Origin: Candidatus Margulisiibacteriota bacterium
GTDB taxonomy: Bacteria; Margulisbacteria; WOR-1; JAHJIW01
DNA: 64,000 nucleotides
Direction: 5' to 3'
Assembly (NCBI GenBank): GCA_018823125.1
Contig: JAHJIW010000013.1
Location: forward strand, 18,040 to 82,039
Shown: positions 17,526 through 25,917 of the stretch, piece after piece
Layout of the letters: every line of letters starts with the position of its first letter
Position numbering within the stretch: position 1 is the stretch's first letter
The notes under the pieces: model-generated
The model's database searches: none
Told to the model about the DNA's origin: nothing
What the model saw: only the letters and a program-made list of their open reading frames with translations
Translations under genes and position numbers: made by a program

Positions 17526-18233
17526 CTATTTGTCTGATTGTCGCGTGTAACTTACATTTGGAAAAACTAGTTCTTCCCGAATTAACACTTCAAAATCAAA
17601 CGGCAAAAGATTGCGTGCCGCCGAATAAACACAACCTACCAACTCATTATTTTCGCGGTAGCCAAACTCACCCATTAAATCTATCTGACTGACACCAATA
17701 CTTTTTAAAATATCTACTAACGGCATCCAGGAAGCATCGATTAAACGTGGATCCATGCTTAAACGTCCGACCTGTCGAGGAGTTCTTAGATACCCGCTGA
17801 GGAGCGGATCGCTTTCACTGTCTGGATGGTTCCATACCGGACGCGGTCTTCCATTTCTTGTAGTTACCCTAACCAATAAACTAGAACCAAAATCTAATTC
17901 CTGCAACAAGGTATTGGCTGGCTCCAAATCTTTCATACCAATAAAAATAAATAGAGGTAATGATAACTGCGCTACTTCCCTTTTCATTCGCTCAACAAAC
18001 TGATGGTATTGGCTAAAGTCAGTATGCTCTGATAACTGATCACAAGAAAAAGGATATTTCGGTTTCCCGTCTGCATCAAACATGTGAAGCGCTGCACAAA
18101 AAGGGTGAATCCAGCCAACCACCCGGCCACCACTAGCCCGCACCGCAGCCGTTGCCCGCTGGTGATTATGATCCACAAAACGAAGGCCTTCTCTTAAAGA
18201 AGAAACCGGCATCATATTTAATTTTCCAGGCAT
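17526..18233 (-). CDS. Hypothetical protein with MPGKLN start
   Basis: I do not recognise this 235-residue soluble protein. It has no signal peptide or membrane helices. Readable segments are RVVGWIHPFCAALHMF, QLSLPLFIFIGMKDLEPANTLL and IDLMGEFGYRENNELVGCVYSAARNL, suggesting an alternating alpha/beta fold. The first six residues and 18 of the first 19 nucleotides match the start of the divergent PRPP-synthetase-like gene ending at 16228. AAGGAG precedes the ATG. It is divergent from hisG, and co-orientation with the Prs-like pair hints at a role in PRPP or nucleotide metabolism (inference). Confidence 0.6.
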   Translation of the reverse strand: MPGKLNMMPVSSLREGLRFVDHNHQRATAAVRASGGRVVGWIHPFCAALHMFDADGKPKYPFSCDQLSEHTDFSQYHQFVERMKREVAQLSLPLFIFIGMKDLEPANTLLQELDFGSSLLVRVTTRNGRPRPVWNHPDSESDPLLSGYLRTPRQVGRLSMDPRLIDASWMPLVDILKSIGVSQIDLMGEFGYRENNELVGCVYSAARNLLPFDFEVLIREELVFPNVSYTRQSDK

Positions 18234-18285
18234 ATACTACTCCTTATTATCTATCGTCAATTTTGGCCTAAAATCGCAGAAAAAT

Positions 18286-18314
18286 TTGCAAAAATTTATA
18301 CACCTTGTTACAAT
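18286..18314 (+). promoter_or_regulatory. hisG promoter
   Basis: TTGCAA (18286-18291), a 17-nt spacer and TACAAT (18309-18314). An AAGGAG ribosome binding site precedes the hisG ATG at 18346. Confidence 0.65.
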
Positions 18315-18345
18315 ACGCGCGGAAAGAAATCATAAGGAGTAAATC

Positions 18346-19221
18346 ATGGCAAAAAAATTAAAATTAGGACTTCCCAAAGGCAGCTTACAGGAACAAACTT
18401 TTGAATTACTAAAAAAAGCGGGTTTTAAAGTAAGTGTTTCTTCTCGGTCATATTTTCCGCGCGTCAATGATGACGAAATTGAAGTGCAATTAGCCCGTTC
18501 GCAAGAGATGGCCCGCTACGTTGAAGCCGGCGTGGTAGATGTGGGAATCTGTGGTCTGGATTGGGCCAAAGATTCGGGCTGTAATTATAAAATTTTAGCC
18601 GATTTAATTTATGCCAAACAAGGTTTGCGCAAAGTAAGATGGGTCCTGGCCGTTCCCGAAAACTCTAAAATCAAAAGTGTTAAAAATTTAAAAGGTAAAA
18701 TCATTGCTACCGAATTGGTTGAAACCACCAAAAAATATTTAAAGAAAAATAAGGTAAACGCAAAAGTTGAATTTTCCTGGGGAGCCACCGAGGCTAAACC
18801 GCCTAAATTAGCCGATGCCATCGTTGAATTAACCGAAACCGGATCATCACTCCAAGCTAACAAGCTAAAAATCCTTGATACCATTATGGAATCTTATACC
18901 GTGGTAATTGCCAACGAAAAATCGATCAAAGACCCCTGGATTAAAAACAAGGTAGAAAATCTGATTATGCTTTTAAAAGGAGCCTTAAATGCTGAAGTAA
19001 AAGTCGGCATAAAATTAAACGTTAAAAAATCAAATTTAAAGAAAATCTTATCACTGCTGCCGGCGCTGCAAACCCCCACTATTTCAGCCTTATCCAATAA
19101 AGTCTGGGTGGATGTGGATACCATCATTGACGAACCGGTGGTTCGAGAGTTAATTCCAAAACTTAAACGTGCCGGCGCCCAAGGCATTGTGGAGTATCCA
19201 CTTAACAAAGTAATTTATTAA
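18346..19221 (+). CDS. hisG: ATP phosphoribosyltransferase, long form
   Basis: HisG catalyses the first step of histidine synthesis (ATP + PRPP). The catalytic periplasmic-binding-like domains span residues 1-215, with LGLPKGSLQEQTFELLKKAG at the N-terminus, VEAGVVDVGICGLDW and the PRPP loop ELTETGSSLQANKL. Residues 220-291 form the ACT-like regulatory domain of the hexameric long form, so it should need no HisZ and be inhibited by histidine. It stands alone with its own promoter and terminator; no other his genes are nearby. The PRPP-using role sits next to two PRPP-synthetase-like genes. Confidence 0.95.
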   Translation: MAKKLKLGLPKGSLQEQTFELLKKAGFKVSVSSRSYFPRVNDDEIEVQLARSQEMARYVEAGVVDVGICGLDWAKDSGCNYKILADLIYAKQGLRKVRWVLAVPENSKIKSVKNLKGKIIATELVETTKKYLKKNKVNAKVEFSWGATEAKPPKLADAIVELTETGSSLQANKLKILDTIMESYTVVIANEKSIKDPWIKNKVENLIMLLKGALNAEVKVGIKLNVKKSNLKKILSLLPALQTPTISALSNKVWVDVDTIIDEPVVRELIPKLKRAGAQGIVEYPLNKVIY

Positions 19222-19243
19222 GATTTCACAAAAATAATTCCCC

Positions 19244-19259
19244 CCAAAAGTGAAATTTT
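19244..19259 (+). repeat. 16-bp direct repeat flanking the HEAT gene pair, left copy
   Basis: CCAAAAGTGAAATTTT, identical to 23077-23092, just after hisG and before the HEAT-protein gene. Confidence 0.8.
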
Positions 19260-19303
19260 TTAGATCTAATACCGATATTTGATCAGAACAGAGGATCATT
19301 TAG

Positions 19304-19332
19304 AAACCCGATGCAAATTCATCGGGTTTTTT
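19304..19332 (+). terminator. Intrinsic terminator after hisG
   Basis: Arms AAACCCGATG (19304-19313) and CATCGGGTTT (19320-19329) with a 6-nt loop, followed by a T-run. It separates hisG from the HEAT-repeat gene. Confidence 0.85.
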
Positions 19333-19356
19333 ATTTATAAACAAGGGGGAATTAAA

Positions 19357-22182
19357 ATGACAGAGATAAATATTCAGTCTGCTCCGGAACAATATAAAAG
19401 ATACCTAACTTTTGCTGACGCCCAAGGAAACTATAGTCAAACCATCGATAATCAAACAGAAGCAACTCAAGCCGCAGAAGAATTTTGCAAAACTCAATCG
19501 GGAGATTGCCAAAACTTCTTAGAATACCTAGAAAGTTTTGGATTTCGGCCACAGGTTGAAGTGACAAGCATTCCTCCTGCTACCACCATCTCAACTAGTG
19601 AAAGTGAACAAAATGAATCAGATTTAATTGAAATTTATCCTAGATTTGCTTCTCCAGAAATATCTCTAAATGAAGTAGAAAACCTTGAAGAATCTTTTGA
19701 AAATGATATTGATACTTTAAGGCAAGATGCCTATCGCCACACTGTGAGTCGTCTGATCAACAGATTTCCAAATGCTGAACCCCAAGACCTCTATGCTCTT
19801 TTTTATCATTACAATTCAAATAAAAGAGCCCAAGCAATCTCAAACTTTAAAGCCTCAGGAATATATGAAGCAGTAGAAATCTGCCGCGCCCAATATTTAA
19901 TGTATGAGATCCTGGGGAAACATTTTGATGACCAAACCAATGCACAACTATTACAGATAATCGATGCTTCGCGCTTTGAAAATTTTGGATGGCTTTGGCA
20001 AACCACACTGGATGGCATGATTAGAACCAATGAATTTAATCAATTAGCTAATCAAATTTTGGCACGTTCAGATGTACGCAATACTTTATCGATATTAAAA
20101 GAACTAAAGGATGAGGATTTAATAAAAATTTTCAATTATATTGGCGAACCAGATCATTATTTCATTAGCATGGACATAACGGAGGCTGGTTCGGAAGCAG
20201 CTGAAAAACTGGCAAAAAGCATTAAAGATAAAGTAGCCGCCAAAATTGGACTAACCAACCGATCGTCTACGGAGATTTTAGCACTGGCTGCGCGCAGCGA
20301 AAGTGATTACTTTTTTAACATGCTTCTCGCCAGAAAAGCAAAAGCAATCCCCAGCATACAAGCCGCCCTTAATGATAGTGATCCAAAAATTCGCTTCATT
20401 GCAACCAGAGCAATCTATGAATTTTCAGTAGAACAAGCACATTTAATACCAGATGATATAATACCGCTTCTGTTCGAAAAACTGGTTAGTAATTCTGAAT
20501 CAGAAAAGCAAGAAAAAAATAACGCCAGTTGGGCGCTCATTAATCTAGGGCCTCGCATTCTTCCTTTCACAAGACAACCCCTTAGCAATCCAAACGAAGG
20601 AATCGGAGCAGAAACCCTATCTATAATCCTAAGGATTACTGCAGAAAATCCAGACTCAATTCCGGATGAACTAATTCCACTGATTGTCGAAAATCTAAAC
20701 AATGATTCTAGAGCTGATTTTAAAAGTGGATATGAATTAGCGGCTAATTTACTAGTCGGCATCAGTCCACGTAGCATCCCTGTGTTGCAAACGGCATTAC
20801 TTGATAATCCGGATAAAGTGATTTGTGCTGGTGCAACCCATATTATCTGCAGAATTGCAGAAAATGAACCAGGGTCAATTCCAGATGATATGATTCCTCT
20901 TTTGATTGATAATTTAAGTAATGATAATGATACTATGTTTGAATATAAAATTGGGACCGAACATGCCGCGGATGCGCTGACCTATCTGGGAGCACGCGCA
21001 ATTCCGCACTTAAAATCAAGACTATTCAGCAACCCTGATGATAAGCAACGCGCTGCATTAGCCTATGCACTTTTTAAAATCACTGCAGTAACCCCCGAAC
21101 TAATATCTCAAGACATGCTTCCTTTCTTAATCGATACTCTCAGCAATGAATACAAAATACTGGGAAATACAAAGCCGGAAGGCAGAATCTATGCTGCCTG
21201 TGCACTTGCCAATCTAAGCACGATTAGCCTTCCTGACTTAAAAATTGCATTGCGGAGTACGGACGAAAAAACTAGAGCTGGAGCGATCTATGCCATACAC
21301 CTCATTATCTCAAATAACCCCGCATTAATGTCTAGTGAATTAAGCCTTCTTTTAATTGAAAATTTTAATAACCGCGATTATATCAGTTCGTTCAACGGAG
21401 GCGAATATGCAGCCCGCATAATTGAAGACCTAGGGGCGGAAGCAGCTCCTCATTTAAGAATCATACTTAGTCATTCAGACAGCAAAATTCGCGCTACCGG
21501 AACAGAGATTGTAAATAACATCGCTCGCGAAAATCCAGAAAACATTCCAGACGATTTAATTCCACTATTGATTGATAATTTAAACAACGATTCAAGTTAT
21601 AGTCGTCCAGAGGGAGCAATGTATGCATCCTGGGTGCTAGCAAAGCTAAGTCCTAGATCGCTTCCGTATGTAAAAGAAGCGCTGAGTAATGCAGACGATA
21701 AAATTCGTGCAAGAGCAGTTGATATTTTAGAAACAATATACAAAGAAAACCCAGAATTAATTACTGATGATTTCATTCCCCTTATAATCGAAAACCTTAA
21801 TAACAATTCTGCCAACGGATATTCTTATGCTGCTACAATATTACAAGAAATGGGACCAGCAGCAATCCCCTATTTAAAAGAAGCGCTGAGCAATGCAAAC
21901 GCTGAAATTCGCGCCGGAGCAACCTATGCATTGCGGCAAATCGCAAACGAAGACCCAGCATTAATGACTGATGACTTAATTCCTCTCTTGATCGATAATC
22001 TCGATAACGAAGCCATGATTTCTTTTAACAATGGAAGTGAACATGCTGCGTTAATTCTTAAAGAAATTGGCCCACGCGCCCTTCCCTATCTCAAACCCGC
22101 ACGTTTCAACCCTAATTTCACCATTGCCCAAAATGCCAGAAAACTCTATAAAGAAATAAAATCACAAGAAGGAGAAAATTAA
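19357..22182 (+). CDS. Large HEAT-repeat protein with a lineage-specific N-terminal domain
   Basis: A 941-residue soluble protein. I start it at the ATG at 19357, which has an AGGGGGA site; an upstream in-frame ATG falls before the hisG terminator. Residues 1-60 form a small domain shared with the next gene (APEQYKRY, EEFCKT, YLES-GF pattern). About residues 300-940 are HEAT-type helical repeats in a long period combining IPDDLIPLLIDNLNND and LGPRALPYLKEALSN/KIRAGATYAI units. No signal peptide is seen. HEAT arrays bind proteins or nucleic acids; the partner is unknown. The gene is followed after 1 nt by its paralogue, so the two act together. Confidence 0.75.
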   Translation: MTEINIQSAPEQYKRYLTFADAQGNYSQTIDNQTEATQAAEEFCKTQSGDCQNFLEYLESFGFRPQVEVTSIPPATTISTSESEQNESDLIEIYPRFASPEISLNEVENLEESFENDIDTLRQDAYRHTVSRLINRFPNAEPQDLYALFYHYNSNKRAQAISNFKASGIYEAVEICRAQYLMYEILGKHFDDQTNAQLLQIIDASRFENFGWLWQTTLDGMIRTNEFNQLANQILARSDVRNTLSILKELKDEDLIKIFNYIGEPDHYFISMDITEAGSEAAEKLAKSIKDKVAAKIGLTNRSSTEILALAARSESDYFFNMLLARKAKAIPSIQAALNDSDPKIRFIATRAIYEFSVEQAHLIPDDIIPLLFEKLVSNSESEKQEKNNASWALINLGPRILPFTRQPLSNPNEGIGAETLSIILRITAENPDSIPDELIPLIVENLNNDSRADFKSGYELAANLLVGISPRSIPVLQTALLDNPDKVICAGATHIICRIAENEPGSIPDDMIPLLIDNLSNDNDTMFEYKIGTEHAADALTYLGARAIPHLKSRLFSNPDDKQRAALAYALFKITAVTPELISQDMLPFLIDTLSNEYKILGNTKPEGRIYAACALANLSTISLPDLKIALRSTDEKTRAGAIYAIHLIISNNPALMSSELSLLLIENFNNRDYISSFNGGEYAARIIEDLGAEAAPHLRIILSHSDSKIRATGTEIVNNIARENPENIPDDLIPLLIDNLNNDSSYSRPEGAMYASWVLAKLSPRSLPYVKEALSNADDKIRARAVDILETIYKENPELITDDFIPLIIENLNNNSANGYSYAATILQEMGPAAIPYLKEALSNANAEIRAGATYALRQIANEDPALMTDDLIPLLIDNLDNEAMISFNNGSEHAALILKEIGPRALPYLKPARFNPNFTIAQNARKLYKEIKSQEGEN

Positions 22183-22183
22183 A

Positions 22184-23065
22184 ATGACAAATCTAAGTAT
22201 TGCAAATGCTCCGGAGAATTACCGTAGATATTTTTCCCTTGCCGACTCGAGCCCCAGTGGGAACTTCAATCAGCAAATTGATAGCCCCGCCGAAGCAACT
22301 TTTGCCACAGAAGAATTATGCAAAACCGAACCAGAAAATTGCAAAGACTTAGTAAATTATCTAGAAAGCGCAGGGTTTCAAATAGCTGCTGCATTTGATT
22401 CCGGCCGGATTCTTGAATATCAGTTAGCAATGCTCGAAAACCCTGAAACATCCATCGAAAAAAAATCAACGGCCTTAAATGCTCTTTTAGCAGACTGGTT
22501 CGATGTGTATTACTATTCTTCACAAGAGTTAGAATTAACTCCTGCCTTTTTAGCTTTAGACATTGCCCTTCAGCAAAGAATCATGATTGCCTTCAGCACG
22601 TACATACACAACTTTGATTTAAATGCTCCTTACGATGAGAATAACGAGATATTATTCAGCGCTAGTTTCAGCGCCATCAATGTCTATCGAGCTCTTTGGA
22701 ATCAACTAGACACAGCTACGCTTAGACCCATAAAAAGCAAATTAAAATATACAATCGTTGCCGCCCCCACCGTGGGATCTGTTTCCCCGACCGGAAAGAG
22801 TGCAGCCGATACCTTTGATGAAGGATATACTTACGAATACCGGGCAACTTTCACTTTAAATGGGATCCCTAAAAACGCAACCAAAGTTCAGGTTATTTTA
22901 CACAACTGGAAACAAGAAATGGTTGCAATTACCGGTAATCAACTAACCATTAAAATATGGCTGCACGAACGCAATCCGTTTACCCAAGGAGAATTAATGT
23001 TTTTTGATAGCAACGGGAAACTAGTCGGGGAAAGCAAGCCTTTTGAAATCAGAAAACCAAACTAA
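22184..23065 (+). CDS. Hypothetical protein sharing the N-terminal domain of the HEAT protein
   Basis: A 293-residue protein of unknown function. Residues 1-65 align with the N-terminal domain of the preceding HEAT protein, keeping APE-Y-RY, AD, Q-ID, EAT-A-EE-CKT, C and YLES-GF, including two conserved cysteines. A helical middle follows. The C-terminal beta-rich region (about 200-293, YEYRATFTLNGIPKNATKVQVILHNW) looks like an Ig- or C2-like sandwich. The ribosome binding site GGAGAA lies in the end of the HEAT gene, so translation is coupled. The shared domain probably mediates a common localisation or partner (inference). Confidence 0.65.
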   Translation: MTNLSIANAPENYRRYFSLADSSPSGNFNQQIDSPAEATFATEELCKTEPENCKDLVNYLESAGFQIAAAFDSGRILEYQLAMLENPETSIEKKSTALNALLADWFDVYYYSSQELELTPAFLALDIALQQRIMIAFSTYIHNFDLNAPYDENNEILFSASFSAINVYRALWNQLDTATLRPIKSKLKYTIVAAPTVGSVSPTGKSAADTFDEGYTYEYRATFTLNGIPKNATKVQVILHNWKQEMVAITGNQLTIKIWLHERNPFTQGELMFFDSNGKLVGESKPFEIRKPN

Positions 23066-23076
23066 AATAACTACCT

Positions 23077-23092
23077 CCAAAAGTGAAATTTT
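23077..23092 (+). repeat. 16-bp direct repeat flanking the HEAT gene pair, right copy
   Basis: Same 16 bp as 19244-19259, 12 nt after the stop of the second gene. The pair frames exactly the two-gene module. Confidence 0.8.
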
Positions 23093-23189
23093 AATTGACA
23101 GTGCCCCACCATCTGAAGAAGTCGTCACAGGATATGACCGAGGACCATACGGACCAATTGATATGAGTGATAAAATCGAGGAATAATAG

Positions 23190-23912
23190 TTACAAACTTA
23201 CCACTCTTTTTTTCAACTCATCCGTAACCGCTTTATAATTATAGTAGGCATTTTCTTCTTTTTTTCCGGCTAAAAATTTATCCGGATAAAGCGGCTCCCC
23301 AAAGGAAACCGTAACTTTTTTACCGACCCTGGGAAAAAATTTACCGCGCGGCAAAACCCGAAAAGTTCCGTCAATTTTTGCCGGAATGATCGGCACATTG
23401 TTTTCAACTGCAAGCACACCCACCCCAACCTTAAACTCACCGATACTGCCATCATAAGATCGATCGCCTTCGGGAGCAATAAAAACTGATTTACCCAGAC
23501 GCAAAACGTCCGAAGCCACCCGCAAAGCTTCCATAAAATTGGCTTTGGTATCCACAAAAATACAATTAGCACCCGCCTTCACCACAAATTGAGTAACTGC
23601 ATTTCCCAAAAGCCAAGTAGTTGCAATGGAATATAAATTTGACCTGGTTTCGGGAGGGATTTTTCGGATTAAAAAAGCGTAATCCAAATTACTTTGGTGA
23701 TTAGAAGCTAAAATAAAGGGTGGTTTAATCTTTAAATTTTGAAGCCCCACTACTCTATAATCACAAAGCTTATCAATGATAAAATAAGTTGTCCCAAGGA
23801 TCAGCGGCCTAAAGATGCGCAGCGGAGATTTAACCTGCCGAAAAACATTTTTGTCCGGGGAACGCTCCACCCCCAAATGTTTGCGCCAGTAGCCGGCAGT
23901 GGTTTCTTGCAT
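23190..23912 (-). CDS. plsC: 1-acyl-sn-glycerol-3-phosphate acyltransferase family protein
   Basis: A 240-residue PlsC-type acyltransferase. The catalytic NHQSNLD (His72-x4-Asp77) and acyl-acceptor binding PEGDRS (about 142-147) are intact, with a hydrophobic membrane-association segment near residues 35-50. Its first codon shares a nucleotide with the stop of the upstream acyl carrier protein gene, so the ligase-ACP-PlsC trio is one translational unit. The donor is therefore probably an acyl group loaded on that dedicated ACP. The acceptor (lysophosphatidate or another lipid) cannot be read from sequence. Confidence 0.9.
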   Translation of the reverse strand: MQETTAGYWRKHLGVERSPDKNVFRQVKSPLRIFRPLILGTTYFIIDKLCDYRVVGLQNLKIKPPFILASNHQSNLDYAFLIRKIPPETRSNLYSIATTWLLGNAVTQFVVKAGANCIFVDTKANFMEALRVASDVLRLGKSVFIAPEGDRSYDGSIGEFKVGVGVLAVENNVPIIPAKIDGTFRVLPRGKFFPRVGKKVTVSFGEPLYPDKFLAGKKEENAYYNYKAVTDELKKRVVSL

Positions 23913-24160
23913 TACAATGCACGACTCTCTTTAATTTCACGCACCAAAGCAATAATGTCGTTGAGGGTAGTTACGTCTTTTAATCTGTTTTCAGGAATAT
24001 CAATATGATATTTTTTATCGAGGGCAGCAAAAATTTCTACTCCCAAAAGCGAATCGACGCCCAGATCATAAAAGATATTTACGTTAGCATCGATTTTTTT
24101 CTCCGGGATTTTAATAATTTTTGAAACCAAAACTTTAATTTCTTTCTCTAAATCTGCCAT
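23912..24160 (-). CDS. Acyl carrier protein
   Basis: An 82-residue acidic four-helix acyl carrier protein. The phosphopantetheine attachment motif DSL is at residues 36-38 (Ser37) in YDLGVDSLLGVE. Its stop overlaps plsC by 1 nt and its start overlaps the acyl ligase stop. It is likely a specialised ACP charged by the adjacent ligase rather than the fatty-acid-synthesis AcpP, since no fab genes flank it. Confidence 0.93.
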   Translation of the reverse strand: MADLEKEIKVLVSKIIKIPEKKIDANVNIFYDLGVDSLLGVEIFAALDKKYHIDIPENRLKDVTTLNDIIALVREIKESRAL

Positions 24161-25863
24161 TAGATCCCCAGCTCCTCTCTTAGCTCAAAGCGCTTCACCT
24201 TACGCGTAGAAGTTTTCGGCAGGTCATGAAACAACACCCGAGTTTGGGCAATTCTTTTGTATTCTGAGAGTTTTTCGTTTAGTTTTCTGACCTCATCCAG
24301 CAGAATTTCTTCCATAATCTTATTAGAAACAATAATTTCTTTTTGCTTTAAATATATTTCAAAATAATCATGTTCCGGAACCACCACCGCTATTATTTCT
24401 TCGCCCCCTTTGCGGATTCCCTTTTCCAGCTTAACTCCCAGCACACAAGATTCTTTGATAAAAGGATTACGATTTAAGTAAAACTCAATTTCCTCCGGAT
24501 AAACATTGACCCCCGCCCCGGTAACAATTAAATTTTTAGACCGCCCGGTAATGTACAAATAATTGTGCTCATCTAAAAATCCTAAATCTCCGGTATACAG
24601 CCAGCCGTCTCGTAAGATTTCTTTAGTTAAATCCGGCCGCTTGTAATAACCCTGCATCACATTGGGCCCCCGCACCACAATTTCACCAATATCGTCGTTA
24701 TCCGGATTTAAAATTTTTACTTCGACTCCGGGCAACGGCTTACCCACTGACCCAATCCGATTATGTTTTAAAGTACAAGCCGAAATTATAGGAGAAGTTT
24801 CGGTAAGACCATAGCCCTGCAGGATAGTAATTCCAAAAGCTTCAAAACCGAGAATCACTTCGGGGTCCATGGCCGCTCCTCCGGCTACCCAAAAGCGGGT
24901 TTTGCCCCCCAGTTTTTTGTGCAGCATTCCAAAAAGACGGCTGCCGATATTTTTATGTAAAACTATTTTAAAGAAGCGGGAAATAAACTGCAAAAATGAA
25001 AAAACAGCAACGGCCGCCGGTCCTTTTGAGTGAACATCTCTAATAATCCCCTCGTAGAAAAGGCGATACAAAAGCGGGACCGCCAGCATAATGGTAGTTC
25101 CGGTTTCCTGCATATTAGCCAGTAGTTGATAAGACTTTAAACTTTCGGCGTAGGTAATGCGCGCCCCGACATAATACGGGGTTAAAAATCCAGCCGTACA
25201 TTCAAACGTATGGTGGAGGGGTAAAACTGACAAAAGATTATCGGTGGGGCCAACGTCAATCAGCGAACACATGGTTTGCACATTACTCATAATATTGCGA
25301 TGCGATAGCATAACTCCCTTGGAAACTCCGGTAGTTCCCGAGGTATAAACAATCGCCGCAATCTCGTCCAATCCAATTTTGCCAATACTTTCGCGTTGGT
25401 GGGTAGTGTGTACCGCAAGTTGATAAGAATAAATATGTTCCTGATTCTGCGCCTGGTCCAAATTAACAATAAATTTTAATTCCGGAAGATCATTTTTATT
25501 TTTTTCGATTAAATCCAAAAATCGGCCCGAAATTACAATACAACGTGAACCAGAATTTTCCAAAAGGGTTTTGAGGCTGTCTTCTTCAATCAGGGCATCC
25601 AGCGGCACTACAATCGCACCCGCACAAATAATGGCCAGATACGAAATGGCCCACTCCGGTCGGTTTTCGGAAAGCAGCGCTACCCGATCACCCGGCCGGA
25701 TACCCATGGCATGTAAGGCGGCTGCCATATTTTCGATCATGACTCCGGCTTCACTAAAAGTAATGCGGTGATAAACTCCGTCTCTTTTGGTTTGAAATGC
25801 AACTGAGGCCGCATGCGTTGCGGTATTTTGCCAAACCATTTGGGGAATGGTTAATAATTCCAT
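24160..25863 (-). CDS. Acyl-CoA/acyl-ACP synthetase (AMP-forming)
   Basis: A 567-residue ANL-superfamily ligase that adenylates a fatty acid. The P-loop-like motif YTSGTTGVSKGVMLSHRN (near 170), YGLTETSPII (near 355), the hinge WLYTGDLGFLDEHNYLYITGR and a C-terminal lysine segment near STRKVKRF are present. It looks like a long-chain ligase. Adjacent ACP and PlsC genes, joined by 1-nt overlaps, make acyl-ACP ligation plausible, resembling a split Aas system that recycles or installs fatty acids in membrane lipid. GGGAGA precedes the ATG. Confidence 0.9.
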   Translation of the reverse strand: MELLTIPQMVWQNTATHAASVAFQTKRDGVYHRITFSEAGVMIENMAAALHAMGIRPGDRVALLSENRPEWAISYLAIICAGAIVVPLDALIEEDSLKTLLENSGSRCIVISGRFLDLIEKNKNDLPELKFIVNLDQAQNQEHIYSYQLAVHTTHQRESIGKIGLDEIAAIVYTSGTTGVSKGVMLSHRNIMSNVQTMCSLIDVGPTDNLLSVLPLHHTFECTAGFLTPYYVGARITYAESLKSYQLLANMQETGTTIMLAVPLLYRLFYEGIIRDVHSKGPAAVAVFSFLQFISRFFKIVLHKNIGSRLFGMLHKKLGGKTRFWVAGGAAMDPEVILGFEAFGITILQGYGLTETSPIISACTLKHNRIGSVGKPLPGVEVKILNPDNDDIGEIVVRGPNVMQGYYKRPDLTKEILRDGWLYTGDLGFLDEHNYLYITGRSKNLIVTGAGVNVYPEEIEFYLNRNPFIKESCVLGVKLEKGIRKGGEEIIAVVVPEHDYFEIYLKQKEIIVSNKIMEEILLDEVRKLNEKLSEYKRIAQTRVLFHDLPKTSTRKVKRFELREELGI

Positions 25864-25917
25864 AAAATCTCCCGATTAAAAGGAAAGATAACACGATAAA
25901 TTAGAAAGTTCAATCTC

